A model generated the notes under the pieces. The model ran no database searches and was not told the origin of the DNA. It saw nothing but the letters and a program-made list of their open reading frames with translations. The position numbers and the translations under genes are program-made. Of a DNA stretch of 64,000 nucleotides, positions 1 through 12,561 are shown in pieces. How positions within the stretch are numbered: the first letter of the stretch is position 1; each line of letters begins with the position of its first letter. Source of the DNA: Balamuthia mandrillaris (Eukaryota > Discosea > Longamoebia > Balamuthiidae); NCBI GenBank assembly GCA_031835245.1, contig JAVKOQ010000260.1:1-64000 (forward strand), read 5' to 3'.

Positions 1-131
1 GATAGCTGCGAATAGGTCAACAGGTCAAAGGTGGGTTTTTTTTTTGTTTCTCGTCTCGGCGCCCAGTGCTTGCTCTCCCTATCTTCACAACAAAATTGCT
101 CTGTGAGGTGCTTTTGAATGAACATCAAGCT

Positions 132-137
132 TTTATT
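132..137 (-). promoter_or_regulatory. Putative polyadenylation signal of INTS13
   Basis: AATAAA on the minus strand about 40 nt after the INTS13 stop codon, at the usual distance for a eukaryotic cleavage signal. Confidence 0.5.
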
Positions 138-174
138 CCAAGCCATAAAGTTGTTGAGTGGGTTTTGGTTGTGT

Positions 175-3100
175 TTAATCTTGTGATCTTTGCACTGGCT
201 TAGCGTAAAACCGCGCAAACACACTACTTTGCTTGTGCTCTGGTTTATAATGAAGAGATCGTGCCCGTTTGTTGCTTGTTTGTGAATGGATCTTAGTGTC
301 CATTTGGCTTCGCTTTTTCTGTCCAGCAATGAAGGAGGATAAGTCTTCTACGCCTCTTTCCTTGAGTTCTTCAGCCTGTTGGAACTTATTAAGTCCTTTC
401 CACACTTGTTCTTGTTCTTGTTCTCGTTCTTTTTTTTCCTTTTCTTTTTGTTCTCTCTCTCGTTCTCTTTCCTTTTCTTTTTCCTTGAGGACTTGGTTGG
501 CATGTTTATAGGAGTTGAAGTGCCCAGAAAGTGATGCATAAGGGATAAATGAGTATCGTGATGTTTGTTGAACCATGGCCTTTGGGATTTCAGCTGATAA
601 ATGTAAATCAGGTTAAACCATAATACAGAAAAAAAAAACAGAAAAGGAAGAAGCTGAGAAGAAAAAGGACACAGAAAGAGAACTTACGAGTAACTAACAG
701 TTCTGGACGATCAAGAGGCCAGAGATCTCGCATTGCAGTAACAATCTTCTCATGTGTTGTGTTGACAGTAAGCTTTGTACCAAACATTAGCAACTCATAC
801 CAAAGCTTCCTGTAAAATTCTCTCCGTGTTGTAGGTGCGTTGCTGAGATGAGGAAATAGACGAGAGTCATTTTGATGAGCAAATTGGTAGATTCTGGACA
901 CTATCTAAAGAGTAGAAAGTTAGGGCGGGGAAGAAGCTAAGGAAGAGGGAAGAAATAAGAAGTTGGCTCACATCGATGACTTTATCCAAGGATTCCTCAT
1001 CCAAAGGTTCAGCCCGTAGAAACGTTTTCTTGAGCGGCTTCAACAACTTCTTAAGGTCAACCCCTTGGTCAGGGCTGAACAAGACGGTATCTTCGTTCTT
1101 GTATGGAAAGTGTCGAGTGTATCGCTCCAAATGGGCAGGGACAGGTATGTTGTGAACGCCGATTTCCTTATTATCAATAACAATCATGTGGCCTTGCCTC
1201 TTTGTATTCGGCCTGGCTTCTATTTGACCTTCATGTCTCGTTTTTACGGTTTTCTGTTTGGCAGTACCTGATCGCATGCTCTCAGACGGGGTGAGTAATG
1301 GAATTGTGGTGGCCTCGATTATAGCCGTCATCTCCTTTAGTCTGAGATTGGGAACTGGCGTAGCGTAGCTCTGAAGAGGTAATTCTGAGAAGGGAAGTGG
1401 GGCATGCAAACGCCGAAGTACAACGTCTCCTTGATAATGTGTTATGACATGTGTAGCAGGAATTGGAGAAGAAGCTTTGATGGGTTTCACTTGTCTGCCT
1501 TCTTGGAGAGTGGTCTGATCTGGTGTGATGAGAGTTACAGTGCGACCAGAGCAAACGTGCTTCATCAGACACACGCTGGGACTTGATCTTAAATCAAGAG
1601 GAGAAACCCTGACCATATTGCTACAGGCCTGCATCCAAGATAATTATGAGACAAAAGTACCAAAGCGATAATGAGGAGAACTACACACCAGAGTATCCGC
1701 ATTCAAAGAAAGCGGGGTGGTCTTCCACTGTAGCACAAGTTCAGTCCTACGGCGGCAGTCTTCAGACCCTAAAAAGAGAGATGGAAGTTCTCTACCAGTG
1801 CTGCGGAGAATTTGCTTATTGTCGTGATCAGAGCGAGCAGAGGCAGCAGTCCCAGGAGTATGCGGGTGCAACAGAATAACATCGTAAATGGCACGGCTAG
1901 CCTCTGATGAGCTTTCTTTCATTGGTATGCCAGTAACTCTCACAGAAGCGAGATTGAAGTGATGCACAGCAAGATCCACAAAGGCACTGGCCAAAGTACT
2001 TGGATGCACACAATGCAATGCCACGGATAGCTGAGAAGAAATCTGAATCAAGTACGAACAAGAAAATGAATATAGAAGTACAAGCGAAGTAGAAGAGGGG
2101 CTGTAGAACCTTCTTCAATTGGATGCTACTAGACTGAAGGTCCTCGTTTTCCTGTTTGAGTTTTATCAGCACCAACTCGCAATGCTCAATTCCCTGAATT
2201 TTGCTTCGTTCCTTGTGAGTATTGAGGTACGTATGTAAAGCTGATTTCAACAAAGAAGTACGCACTACTCTGCAGCATTGGCATTAACAACGTTGAGTAT
2301 ACTATCTACGACCTGGCATGCATCGTATAGAGGGCTTCCTTCTTCTTTTCCTCCGTCCAAAAAACTATCAAAACAAAACAAACAAACAAAATACAATACA
2401 ATGCAATACAATACAATACAATACAATACAATACAATACAATACAATACAATACAATACAATACAATACAATACAATACAATACATACAAATTGAGTGAC
2501 TCAACTCAAAAAGTTAGAAAGGGGCTCTGTCCGGAAGAACATACTTGAAGTCATGTGCGGCAGGTTGGCTCTGCAAGACCCATATCAAACGGGTGCGGTT
2601 ACGGCGCGAACTGTGCGGCAAGTGTTCGATAAAAGCGTTCAAGGCCAAGTTCAATGCGTTTGAGTATCCATTGAGAGGAACTTCCTCTGGTCGCACTCCA
2701 GCTAGCGAGGACATGATCTGCTCACAGAAAATTGTCGTTATTCAAGGCGTGCACAACCTGCGGCAGAGAGGCAAACAGCTGGAGTACCTTGGATAAGCAT
2801 TGTTGATCTTCATTCCAATTGTTAAGGCGGTGGATCTCTTGCTGTACGGTGAAGAGACATACCTGCCGAGGCAAAGGGATGCAACAGTCAAAATTTCAAG
2901 AACGTTTGTGGTAGGAGGACAGTTTTGTTTGGTTGGAGAAATCAGCGTACAAGAGCTTGTTCTGGAAAAATGTCGAATAGAATACGGCAATACTCGGAGA
3001 TGCCTTCTACACAGTGGGTGAGAACTGTCTTAGCAGTGCGGCAGCCCTGCTCCTTGTTTTTGCCCTTCACCTCTGCCAAAAAGTGGGGGGTGGGTGAGCG

Positions 3101-3236
3101 ACCGACTTAAAAAAGGAGAGAGGGAGGGAGACAAGACCCCACCCAACAAAAGTTCACTGATCTCGGCAGCAGCCTGGGGGCTGTTGCAGTCAAGAACAAC
3201 CAGCGTCCTGTCTATCTCCAGCACCCCTTCCGCCAT
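175..3236 (-). CDS. INTS13: Integrator complex subunit 13 (Asunder) homologue, multi-exon
   Basis: Subunit of the Integrator complex, which cleaves nascent RNA (snRNA 3' ends, promoter-proximal transcripts) in the nucleus; in animals Asunder also acts in mitosis. Blocks read in order on the minus strand match the family: the start ATG at 3236 opens MAEGVLEIDRTLVVLDCN, then VEGISEYCRILFDIFPEQ (near 2960), RLNNWNEDQQCLSKVLQLFA (2790), RTRLIWVLQSQPAAHDFKY (2580), IEHCELVLIKL (2180), HHFNLASVRVTGIPMKE (1930), VSPLDLRSSPSVCLMKHVC (1600), LERYTRHFPYKNEDTVLFSP (1100) and a charged C-terminal tail ending VQRSQD at 175. These are the vWA-like N-terminal half and the central region of INTS13; the tail is rich in E, K and R. 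At least eight introns interrupt it, one holding a pentanucleotide repeat. It diverges from the RING gene at 3729. Family call firm; exact exon edges approximate. Confidence 0.88.
2391..2485. repeat. (ATACA)n pentanucleotide microsatellite in an INTS13 intron
   Basis: About 19 near-perfect copies of ATACA on the plus strand (TGTAT on the sense strand of INTS13). It lies between the exon ending at the FKYV block and the exon containing EGSPLYDACQVVDSI, so it is intronic. It has no stop in several frames, which produces meaningless open frames of the type YCIVLYCIVLY. Confidence 0.9.
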
Positions 3237-3312
3237 GCTGCTTCCTGTTGTTTTGTGGTTTTTGTGGCATCATTGTACCTCGTGTCGTCGCGAAGCACGA
3301 AATATCCGTGTT

Positions 3313-3400
3313 GGAGGACAAACTGATCATAACCTGTGCAGGAGCGCCACGTACGTGGAGGACAAACTGATCATAACCTGTGCAGGAGTGCCACGTACGC
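3313..3400. repeat. Tandem duplication of a 44-bp unit in the INTS13/RING divergent promoter
   Basis: Two adjacent copies (3313-3356 and 3357-3400) differing at about two positions. Their junction forms the perfect 12-bp palindrome CCACGTACGTGG (3347-3358), and each unit carries a TGATCA core. The pair sits in the 492-bp interval (3237-3728) between two divergently transcribed genes, so it could hold shared binding sites. The rest of that interval is T-rich with a (CAA)n run just before the RING start. Confidence 0.85.
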
Positions 3401-3679
3401 CGCTGCTGGTAGAAGAAGTGACGTGGTGGCCAACAAGGCGGAAAAATCGGACCTTTTGGGAGCGCAGTGTGGCTGTGGTCCTTTTGGTGGAGACTTCCTT
3501 TTTGACAACCCTTCGTTACGTCGTTGGTGGGGTTGGGTGTTGTTAACAAACAACAGGCCAACTGCTGCTTTGTGACCCTTCTCCTCCTCCCTCTTTTGTT
3601 TTTGTTTTGTTTTGTTTTGTTTTTTTTTTTTTGCAAGGACAACGCCAACAGTAAAGTCGTCTGTGGAATACAAAAGCAG

Positions 3680-3715
<36 letters not shown>

Positions 3716-3728
3716 CTTTGAACGCACT

Positions 3729-4298
3729 ATGAGCGCACAAAGCAACCCGGAGGAAACACGGTACTGGTGCCACCTGTGCTCTGCGCAGATACGGCCCGTA
3801 TTACCTGCCTTTACCTGTCCTACCTGCGGTGGAGAGTTCATCGAGGAAATGGAGGAGGGCCAACCGGCGGAAGATCAACCAACCAGCTTTACGCCCTTTC
3901 ATGCAACTCAGCCTCAAGCCCAACAGGGGAGCTTTCGTGGTTCCATGGCGACCTCCCCTCCCCCGTTTCCCGACCTTGGGCAACTATTCCAACAAGTCCA
4001 CGTGTTCCTTCAACAGCAACAACAAAACCTTAACTCTCAGCAGCAACAAAGTGGAAGAACCCAGTCAGCTACTGATTCTCAGCAACAACCACAAGCCTCC
4101 TCCACAACTTCCACACAAAGCCCTTTTGTGCCTCCGGTCACTCCTTTCCCCACCTTTGCTTTTACCTACAATAGCCAAAATGTACAGCCTCTTTTCTTTG
4201 CGCATCAACTAAACCAACCTGCCCACATCACTACCACAAACCCGTTTGGTCCTGGCGGCTTAGCCTCGTATGTATTATCTATCTGCCCTTCCTTTCGC

Positions 4299-4333
<35 letters not shown>

Positions 4334-5048
4334 TTCCAATGTTTGTTTGTTTTGCAGCTTTGTGTTATTTTCTTAAAGTACTTACTTGAAAACCACATCA
4401 GACTCTTTGAAATGTTTGCGGGGGGTGCTACACCATTTTTATCAAATCTGTCTGAGTACGCATTGGGGGATAGCAACTTTCAGAACATTCTAAACCAAAT
4501 GTTTGAGAATGCAGCGTAAGTCTTAAATGGGGGGGGGGGGGCCTTCGTGTTACTGATGAGGAGTGATTTTGACGAAACAGGGATCGCGGGCCACCACCAG
4601 CAGCTAAAGATGCCGTTGAAGCGCTGCCTGTTGTGCGGATACTCCAGAGTAACATCGACAAAAAAGAGGACTGCGCTATTTGTCAGGATGAGTACCAGTT
4701 AGATGAAGAAGTTTTGCAATTGGAGTGTGGGCATCGTTTTCATCCTCCCTGTATCAAGCAGTGGCTAAGCGTGGTATGTATGCGGCGCTTGCTTGATTTT
4801 TCCTTCTGTTATCTGTGCTGAGTTATGAGATGAGGTTTTGCTAACGATCCTTCCCTTACCGTTTGAATCACAAATAATGGTAATAGCGCAATACATGTCC
4901 GGTATGTAGATTCGAGCTTCCAGCAGAACCCAAGCACGGTCGACAATCTGGCAGCGGTGGTGGTCGTAATGGTTCTGGAGGTACTTCTGGAGGTGGCGGT
5001 TATTGGGCCTCGAACTCTGCAGACTCGGCTTCTCACTTTTATGCGTAA
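3729..5048 (+). CDS. RNF126/RNF115-type RING-H2 E3 ubiquitin ligase, four exons
   Basis: Probable cytosolic E3 ligase of the BCA2/RNF115-RNF126 class, which ubiquitinates misfolded or mislocalised clients. Exons 3729-4267, 4402-4515, 4581-4773 and 4887-5048 stay in phase and give 335 aa. An N-terminal zinc ribbon has C14-x2-C17 and C30-x2-C33. A Q-rich linker follows, then a block around LSEYALGDSNFQNILNQMFE that resembles the conserved middle of RNF126. The RING-H2 runs from C249 (CAICQDEYQLDEEVLQLECG, HRFHPPCIKQWL) into exon 4 (NTCPVCRFELP). The tail is Gly-rich and ends SHFYA. The first intron contains a (CT)n tract. The start is the first ATG after a (CAA)n leader; an in-frame frame runs upstream, so a longer N-terminus is conceivable but unlikely. 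Confidence 0.9.
4303..4331. repeat. (CT)n tract in intron 1 of the RING gene
   Basis: Pure CT dinucleotide run inside intron 4268-4401. It is typical of the pyrimidine microsatellites that fill introns throughout this window. Confidence 0.9.
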
Positions 5049-5617
5049 GCTCGCATCGCTCTCTTCAACAACTTCACTACTCGCCCAGCTTAACCTCCCG
5101 CGCTGGTAGCCTTACCGCGTCAACAGCTCACTTTCAAAGGGGCATTCACGTGCCTTTGCTTGCCCTCAAGCCGGTTTGCTGTTACTTTAATTTAATGCCC
5201 TTCCCGCTCCTCTCCTTCCTCTATCTTCCATCAAAACCAAGTGCCAGTCTTTATTTTGTAATTGTATGTGTTATGAGGATGTATTTGCTGATGATTCTAA
5301 TGAAGCGTAACGAATGCGTGCATCGTGCTCTTTTCTTCTTTCTTCCTTTTTCTTTTCTTTTCCTCTTGGGAAAGAAAAGACTGCTGAGAGGCAATTAATT
5401 TCCTCCAAACAAAACAAAACCCAACAACAAACGCCAAACACAACAACAACAACAAACGCCAAACACAACAACAAACGTTGCGAGCAGATAGACATACCCA
5501 CCCAGCATGCCACGGGTTGTTCTTCTTTCTTCCTGTTAACACGCTGCCTTCACTGATCTTTTCTCCTCTCTACCCACTCCCACTCCCTCTCCCTCCCGCT
5601 CCCTCTCCCTGCCACAG
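5049..5617. other. Spacer between RING gene and PIGN; probably holds the first PIGN exon
   Basis: C/T-rich DNA with two copies of an AACAAACGCCAAACACAACA-like A/C repeat at about 5425-5475. The first recognisable PIGN exon begins after a CCACAG acceptor ending at 5617 and has no ATG. A very short 5' exon with the start codon probably lies here; I could not place it. Confidence 0.5.
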
Positions 5618-6501
5618 GAAGGCGAAACAAAGGGAGTGGCATTGCTGGTGATAGTGGGGCTACTCTTTCACAGCGCCTACTTGTTCAGTATCTTTGACAT
5701 TTACTTTCGCTCGCCATTGGTGCACGGTATGGATCCTCAGTCCTCCGACATACGCGCTCCTGCTCGACGGCTGTTCTTGTTTGTAGGTTTGTGCTTTAGG
5801 TCTAGTGGAAGAGCACAGCAGGCCTCATATACCACTTCCTAACACCATGCAGCTGATGGTCTCAGAGCCGACAAGTTCTTTGAGGTGGATGAACACGGCA
5901 ACAGCAAAGCACCTTTTCTGAGGCATCAAGTGGCAGAGAAGCAAGGAGTATGGGGAGTTTCTCACGCAAGAGTGCCAACCGAAAGCAGACCTGGCCACGT
6001 GGCCCTCATTGCTGGCTTTTACGAAGACGTTAGTGCCGTCACCAAAGGTTGGAAAACTAATCCTGTCGAATTTGACTCTGTCTTCAATGAGAGCGTACAT
6101 ACCTGGGCTTGGGGTAGCCCGGACATCCTCCCTATGTTTGGCCATCATGTACCTCACATGTATATGGACATGTATACTGAAGAGTTCGAAGATTTTGCCA
6201 GTGGTACGTCTTCTCTGTCTCTGTCTCTCTCTCTGTCTCTGTCTCTGTCTCTGTCTCTGTCTCTGTCTCTGTCTCTGTCTCTGTCTCTGTTCTCTGTCTC
6301 TGTCTCTGTCTCTGTCTCTCTGTCTCTGTCTCTGTCTCTGTCTCTGTCTCTGTCTCTGTCTCTGTCTCTGTCTCTGTCTCTGTCTCTGTCTCTGTCTCTG
6401 TCTCTGTCTCTGTCTCTGTCTCTGTCTCTGTCTCTGTCTCTGTCTCTGTCTCTGTCTCTGTCTCTGTCTCTGTCTCTGTCTCTTCTCTGTCTCTGTCTCT
6501 G

Positions 6502-6563
<62 letters not shown>

Positions 6564-9500
6564 TGTCTCTCTGTCTCTCTGTCTCTCTCTCTCTCCCCCT
6601 CCTTCCTCCCTCGCTCTTACCCTTTGACCAGATGCTTCACTATTGGACACGTGGGTATTCAACAAAGTGGAGGAGATGTTTGCGTCGGCCAAAACCAATG
6701 AAACCCTTAAGCGACTTCTGCATAAAGAAGGAACTGTGTTCTTCTTGCATCTACTGGGACTGGATACAAACGGTCATGCCCACCGTCCCAACTCCAAAGA
6801 GTAATATCTATTCCTTGCTTTCTTCTTCCAAGCCTGACGCTAGACGATATTGTTGCCTGCAGGTATTTGGACAACATAAAGCTGGTAGATGAGGGCATCC
6901 ACCGCGTGCATGAACTGATAGAGCACTTCTACAATGACTCAATGACGGCGTATATATTCACCGCTGATCATGGCATGAGCAACAGAGGCAGCCATGGGGA
7001 TGGGGACCCTGCCAATACTTTGACCCCCTTCTTGGCGTGGGGAGCAGGGATTAGAAAATCTCGGTCAGTTTCGAGAATATCCACAACACCTCCCTCTGCC
7101 TCTATGAATTATCCCACGCCTCCAGAATGGAGGTTGTCCGAGTTAGAACGTGTGGACCTGTATCAAGCAGACGTGGCGCCCCTTATGGTTCATTCCTGTT
7201 TCTTCTTTTCTTAAAACCAACCACTTACCTCCATTCTGCTCACAGTCCACATTACTTGGTATACCATTTCCCATGAATTCGGTTGGAAGACTGCCCATAG
7301 CCATTCTGTCTGGTGATGAACGCTTTCTTGCAAGTAATATTTATGCCAATGCTCGTCAAGTCCTTGCCCAATTCCAGCGCAAGTCTCGTATCCTTAAACT
7401 CACTGCTGAGTCCCTCCCTGCCTCCCCTCTCCTCCTCCCCTTCTCTTTCCTTGACAGCTTTGTTTGTCAAAAGTTTTGAAGCAGAGTACTTCTCTATTTT
7501 TCAAACCTTACAGCCCGCTCTTGCAAGCCAATGATACTGTACAGCAGATAGAGAGTCTAATTGCGACAGAGGTTTGTTCTTATACTAAGCAACAGCAAAT
7601 ACGTATCAATAATCATTAAAATTTACAACAGGAATACGGACAAGCCATAACTATGTGCCATTATTTGATAAGCGCTTGCTTGGATGGACTCTACTATTTC
7701 CAAGTGTACGCATTTCTCAAGAATACTCTTTTAATGGGCATTACCTTACGATGCATTTCTTGCAGCTACGATTGGCCTTTCCTGATGTGTGTTATTTCTT
7801 TGGGTTATCTGGGTTGGATAGTTCTCTTGATTACATACATTGTAGAGCATTACACCAACTTTGCTTCAAATTCTTCTGCCTCACCGACCCTGGTACGCTC
7901 ATTCACTTTCAGTAAAGAAGAGAAAGATCTTACCGGTTTCTATTAGGTCTACTTGATGGGCTTGGGAGTGTTCGTTTTCTTCGGGGTGTGGCTAGTTCTG
8001 GAGGACTACCCTTTACATTATCATCTTTATGTTCTTTTTCCGGTAATATTTTGGGTGGAAGTTCTCAAACGGTCTTCAATTCTTTACACCGCTGGACGAC
8101 ACCTTAGTGTGACCCACCAGTCCTCTGGGATTCAGTTGTTTATTTATGTTGCCATCTTTGTTGCCGCTTTAGAACTGCTGGTTTTTATCATTCCGTCTAT
8201 TCTTTTCTTTTTTCTTTTTCACCTTATCTAATGTCAATATTATCATACCTCATCCAGGTTACTGGCTTTTTCTATAGAGAGCTTTTCTCTCTGGCACTGG
8301 TATTCATAGCGGTTTTGCCTTGGGCGTTTTCTTCGGCCTATACAAGCACATATAACAGTGAGAATAATACGCCATCTGGTGAAGTTATTTCACGTACCGC
8401 ATTGCCTTCTTTAAAGAACATGCGGCTCTTGTGGCTGTTATCCTGTTTGCTCTTGGCTATTTTTCCGATGCTGCCCCTTGACTGGGGATCTGATGAAAGA
8501 TTATGGTAAGCTATGCGACACTCCCATTAGTTGCAGCGGAATTTTAACCCAACCGTTTTGCAACAAAGGTGTCTAGGTGGTCTCGCAATGATAGCAATGG
8601 GATTCACCTCATTCTTTCTGTCAACTCAGTCTTCCGCTCTTTTAGTTGTCCAGGTACACGTCGATGCCTTTTTTGATAGTTTGCAATAAGAAACTAAACC
8701 CTAGATGCCAACACCTCCTAGCTATGCCTCGTAATGTTATCAATGTGGGTTGTGCACGACACTGACCAACATCTTGCCAACAAGGAAGGTCTACCACCAA
8801 TTAACCAAATCCTTTCCTGGATCCTCTTTGGTGGGTACAATGCTCACACGGCCTGAATGAATGCTAACATCCTTGTTTCTTGCAGCCTCGTCGTTTGTGA
8901 TTCCTTTTATCCCAAATGGACAACCCTTACCCTACCTAACGAGCTTGTTCCTGTCACTTGGCAGCGCATACATACTTCTTAGTATAGCCTATGAGGTGTT
9001 GTTTTACTGTACCCTTGGGTTGACGCTATTGGTGTGGTTGCTGATGGAGAAGCGATTAGCGGAAGCCTCGCACAAAGAGGGTTCATTCAAACCCGGAGTA
9101 AGCCCGCGTGGCTCCATCCTTTTCGTACGTTCCACACTTTTCTATTGCTCCAACACCACACCCTTTGTATATCTCCTTCTCCACCTAATAATTTTGTTTC
9201 CATAGCTGTTCTTTTGCTATGTTGCATTCTTCGGCACCGGAAACATTGCTAGCATCAGCAGCTTTGAAGTGACATCTACCTACCGCTTCCTCACAGTATT
9301 TCGGCCGTTTGTGATGGGAGCCTTGCTGATATGGAAGGTAGTTTTGCCATTCATTCCGGTGGCTTGCGTATTTCAACTCATCAATCGTAGTACCGGCCTC
9401 TCTGAAGGAGGCTCCCTGCTCCTGGTGGTAGCCTTTTCTGATGTACTCAGCCTTAATTTCTTTTTCCTGGTTAAGGACTACGGGAGCTGGCAAGACATAG

Positions 9501-9631
9501 GCATCAGCATTAGCCACTTTGCCATTTCTAACACCTTCATCATAACGGCTCTTGCTCTCTTTGCTGGCTCCCACCTGCTGCTTCGCCACATCCAGCGGAT
9601 AGCTTCTCCTCGCCATCCCCACCAAGAATAG
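5618..9631 (+). CDS. PIGN: GPI ethanolamine phosphate transferase 1 (PIGN/Mcd4 family), multi-exon
   Basis: ER membrane enzyme that adds phosphoethanolamine to the first mannose of GPI-anchor precursors. The first visible exon encodes the N-terminal membrane segment ([11 protein letters not shown]) and the family signature [14 protein letters not shown]. The alkaline-phosphatase-like luminal domain follows: [35 protein letters not shown] (split by a checked intron 5787-5852), [27 protein letters not shown] and [14 protein letters not shown]. These carry the metal-binding D, T, D and H residues. The C-terminal half (7650-9631) is a multi-span membrane region with [18 protein letters not shown] near the end, as in human PIGN. 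Introns 6204-6631, 6801-6862 and 7188-7245 keep phase. The stop is TAG at 9629. The true start codon lies in an unplaced upstream exon. Confidence 0.92.
6211..6592. repeat. (TCTCTG)n hexanucleotide microsatellite filling a PIGN intron
   Basis: About 380 bp of TCTCTG/TCTC repeats occupy nearly all of intron 6204-6631. The flanking exons join in phase as ...[13 protein letters not shown]..., so the repeat is not coding despite long open frames of S/L or T/E dipeptides on both strands. Confidence 0.95.
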
Positions 9632-9934
9632 CACCCCTTATCTTTTTTGCATACAATTTTCTTCACTACCAAGCTCTATCTTTCTCTTTGAGAGACTCGC
9701 AAGCAAACTCGCATTTCTTTAAAAACTTTCTCAAAATGAGTTTAGCTGAACGTTAGGGAGATAGACAGACCACTGGCTATGCCTGCTCCGCACCCAAGGA
9801 GCAGCAACAAGGCCATTTTTTTTCTTGGTCTTCTTCTTGAGGGGTTTTTTGTTGCGCTTTTTGTTTTTCTCTAATTCAAACTTGTCTTTTCTTTTTTGTT
9901 TTTCGATCCTTTCTTGCGCACAGTTTGAAGGAGA
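9632..9934. other. Spacer PIGN to FARSB
   Basis: T-rich intergenic DNA between two genes on the same strand. It must hold the PIGN 3' end and the FARSB promoter; I see no other gene. Confidence 0.5.
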
Positions 9935-12339
9935 ATGCCCACCATCTCTGTCAAGGAAAAAGAACTGTTTGAGGCTCTGGGACAGAAATTCAGTACGCTG
10001 TCACTCCCTTCACCCCTCTCTTCTGGTGCACTCTCATCTCACTCTCTTCTTGCTCTGCCTACGCTTTCGTAGCGGAGCAAGAGTTTTTCAATCTTTGTTT
10101 CGAGTATGGCATTGAGCTGGATGAAGTGGTGCGTTTCTCTCTATGCTAGACCCATGCTGCTCGTCTTCTGACAACCCTCCATTTTGAAAAATAGACCACA
10201 GAAAAGGACATCCAAAGCAAGGAACAGCGCAAAGACGCCGCTGGTTCTGAGGACGTGATTTATAAGATTGAGATTCCAGCCAACAGGTGGGTTTCCTTCT
10301 CTCCTGACCTCTGACACTATTTTGCTCGCTTACCGCGAGGACAATTAAAGGTATGACTTGTTGTGCTTGGAAGGCTTGACTCGTGCTTTGAGGGTGTTCC
10401 TAGGAAAAGAAAAACCAACGGACTATCATACTTATGTGCCAGAGAAGGTGGAGCAAATCTTCGTCAAAGAGGAGGTTCTGCAAGTGCGACCTCATGTGGT
10501 GTGCGCCATTTTACGGGACATTTCCTTCACTCCTTCATCCTATGCCAGCTTTATCGAACTACAAGAGAAGCTCCACCAAAATATTTGCAGGTAATTTATC
10601 CCTGGGTTGGTGCCTACCTCTTTTTATGTGCAATCTGTTTCTCACCGCAATACTTGGTGTCACCGCTACTTTAGGAAGCGGACACTTGTTTCCATTGGAA
10701 CGCATGACCTGGATACCATTCAGGGGCCATTTACCTATGACGCTCGCCAGCCAACCGACATAAATTTTACCTTCCTGAACTACCACCAAGAGCTGAACGC
10801 TCAACAGATCATGGAAGAGCTGTCGGTACGTCGAGTTTTGCCACTTCATGTGCCTAACGCATGCCTTACCAACCCTGTTTGTTCGAAGACCAACCCAGCA
10901 TATGGCCACTTGAAGCCTTACTTGTCTATTATTCGGGATGAGCCTCACTATCCAGTCATTTATGACAAGAATGGAGTTGTTCTTTCTTTGCCCCCAATTA
11001 TCAATGGTGATCACTCCAAAATCACCCTTGCCACAAAGAACGTCTTCATTGAGGTTACAGCAACCGACCTCACCAAAGCCAACGTTGTTCTCAACACAAT
11101 GGTTACCATGTTTTCCCAATACTGTGCCAAACCTTTCCTGTATGTAGTCTTTTTCATTCGTCCCTTCTCTCTCTCTCTCTCTCTCCTCTTTACAAGTATC
11201 TGACCTGTCTAATCAGGGTTGAGGTGGTGGAAACGATCTTGCCCTCTGGAGAAAAAACTCAATATCCCGATCTGAGTAATCGTGAACAACTGGCCCGTGT
11301 TGACTACATCAACAAAAGTATTGGAATCGACCTTGGCCCACAGGAACTAATAGCCCTGTTGGATAAGATGTCTCTCCCGGCTGTGCTCTCAGCAGATGCT
11401 TCTCAGCTTTCAGTTGTTGTTCCCCCAACGAGGAGTGATATTCTTCACGCTTGTGACGTTATGGAGGATGTAGCCATCGCGTATGGCTTCAACAACTTAA
11501 AGGTCACTGTTCCAAACACAACTACCGTCGGAAAGCAGCAACCTTTGAACAAGCTTACGGATCTGCTTCGGGCGGAAGTTGCTCAAGCTGGTTATACTGA
11601 GATCTTGACTCTTTCATTGGTACCTATCCCTCCTTTTTTTCTCTTTTCTTTGGTTGCGGAATTTGTGACTGAGAGGTTTTTTTCCCCTTTTTGCCAGTGC
11701 TCTACCGAAGAGAATTTCAAGTTCCTTCAAAGAGAAGATGATGGTAGTGCCGTAAAAATCGCGAACCCCAAGACTGCAGAATTCCAAGTTGGACGCACTA
11801 CACTGCTTGTTGGCGCCCTCAAGACTCTTAGCAACAATAAGAACCAGCCTCTCCCCATCAAGATTTTCGAGATTTCTGATGTGATGTTGATTGACCCCTC
11901 CACCGATGTCGGTGCCCGCAACAACCGTAATCTATGCGCCATTTACTGCAACACTACGTCTGGATTTGAAGTACGTGTCACGTTCTTTCTTGTTACTTTT
12001 CTTTTGCTAATTTATGGATAACATCAGGTAATACATGGGTTGTTGGATCGCCTGATGTTATTGTTGGGTGTATCAACATCAAGTTACAGCATTCAACCCT
12101 CTGAAGGTACCTAATCCTTTCTTCATGACGTTAGCTTTCTCATCTAACGAACAATTCGTTTTGCAGATCCCTCTTTCTTCCAAGGGCGTAGAGCGGATGT
12201 ACTGTTGAACGGCAAGAAGGTTGGTGTCTTTGGAATAGTGCACCCTGTCGTCCTCAAAAACTTTGATTTGGTTTATCCGTGTTCTGCGCTGGAACTTGAG
12301 CTGGAGCCGTTCCTCGCCCTCAAGCTTGGCAAACACTAA
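9935..12339 (+). CDS. FARSB: Cytosolic phenylalanyl-tRNA synthetase beta subunit
   Basis: Beta chain of the alpha2-beta2 enzyme that charges tRNA-Phe in the cytosol. The ATG at 9935 starts [19 protein letters not shown], matching human MPTVSVK. The first intron joins TTCA to CGGAGCAAGAG in phase. Further family blocks are [92 protein letters not shown] (B3/B4-B5 region), [20 protein letters not shown] and the C-terminal [20 protein letters not shown]. The product ends ...ALKLGKH at TAA 12337-12339. The normal eukaryotic architecture (B1, B3/B4 editing module, B5, catalytic-like core) is present and uninterrupted apart from about eight introns. Confidence 0.96.
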
Positions 12340-12561
12340 TTCACTCTATTTAATGAAGCACCTTTTTCTACTTCCGTTACTATGTTTTACACTCATTCGA
12401 CGTTCATTAACAAGCTTTGGAAGAACGTTTTACCAGATGAAAGTAGTTGATCTTGATTTGCTTGTGGGCAAAAGCCATAGCCATACAAGGCTTGGTACAC
12501 CTTCCGCGCCTTGAGGCAGCTGCTAGGCGCCCTTGACCGAGTTCCCAGCACTGGGAAAGCA

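Noticed and set aside
5885-6892. Long open frames of Ser/Leu on + and Thr/Glu or Arg/Glu on - across the TCTCTG repeat
   Set aside because: The repeat has no stop in several frames; it lies in a PIGN intron whose flanking exons join in phase.
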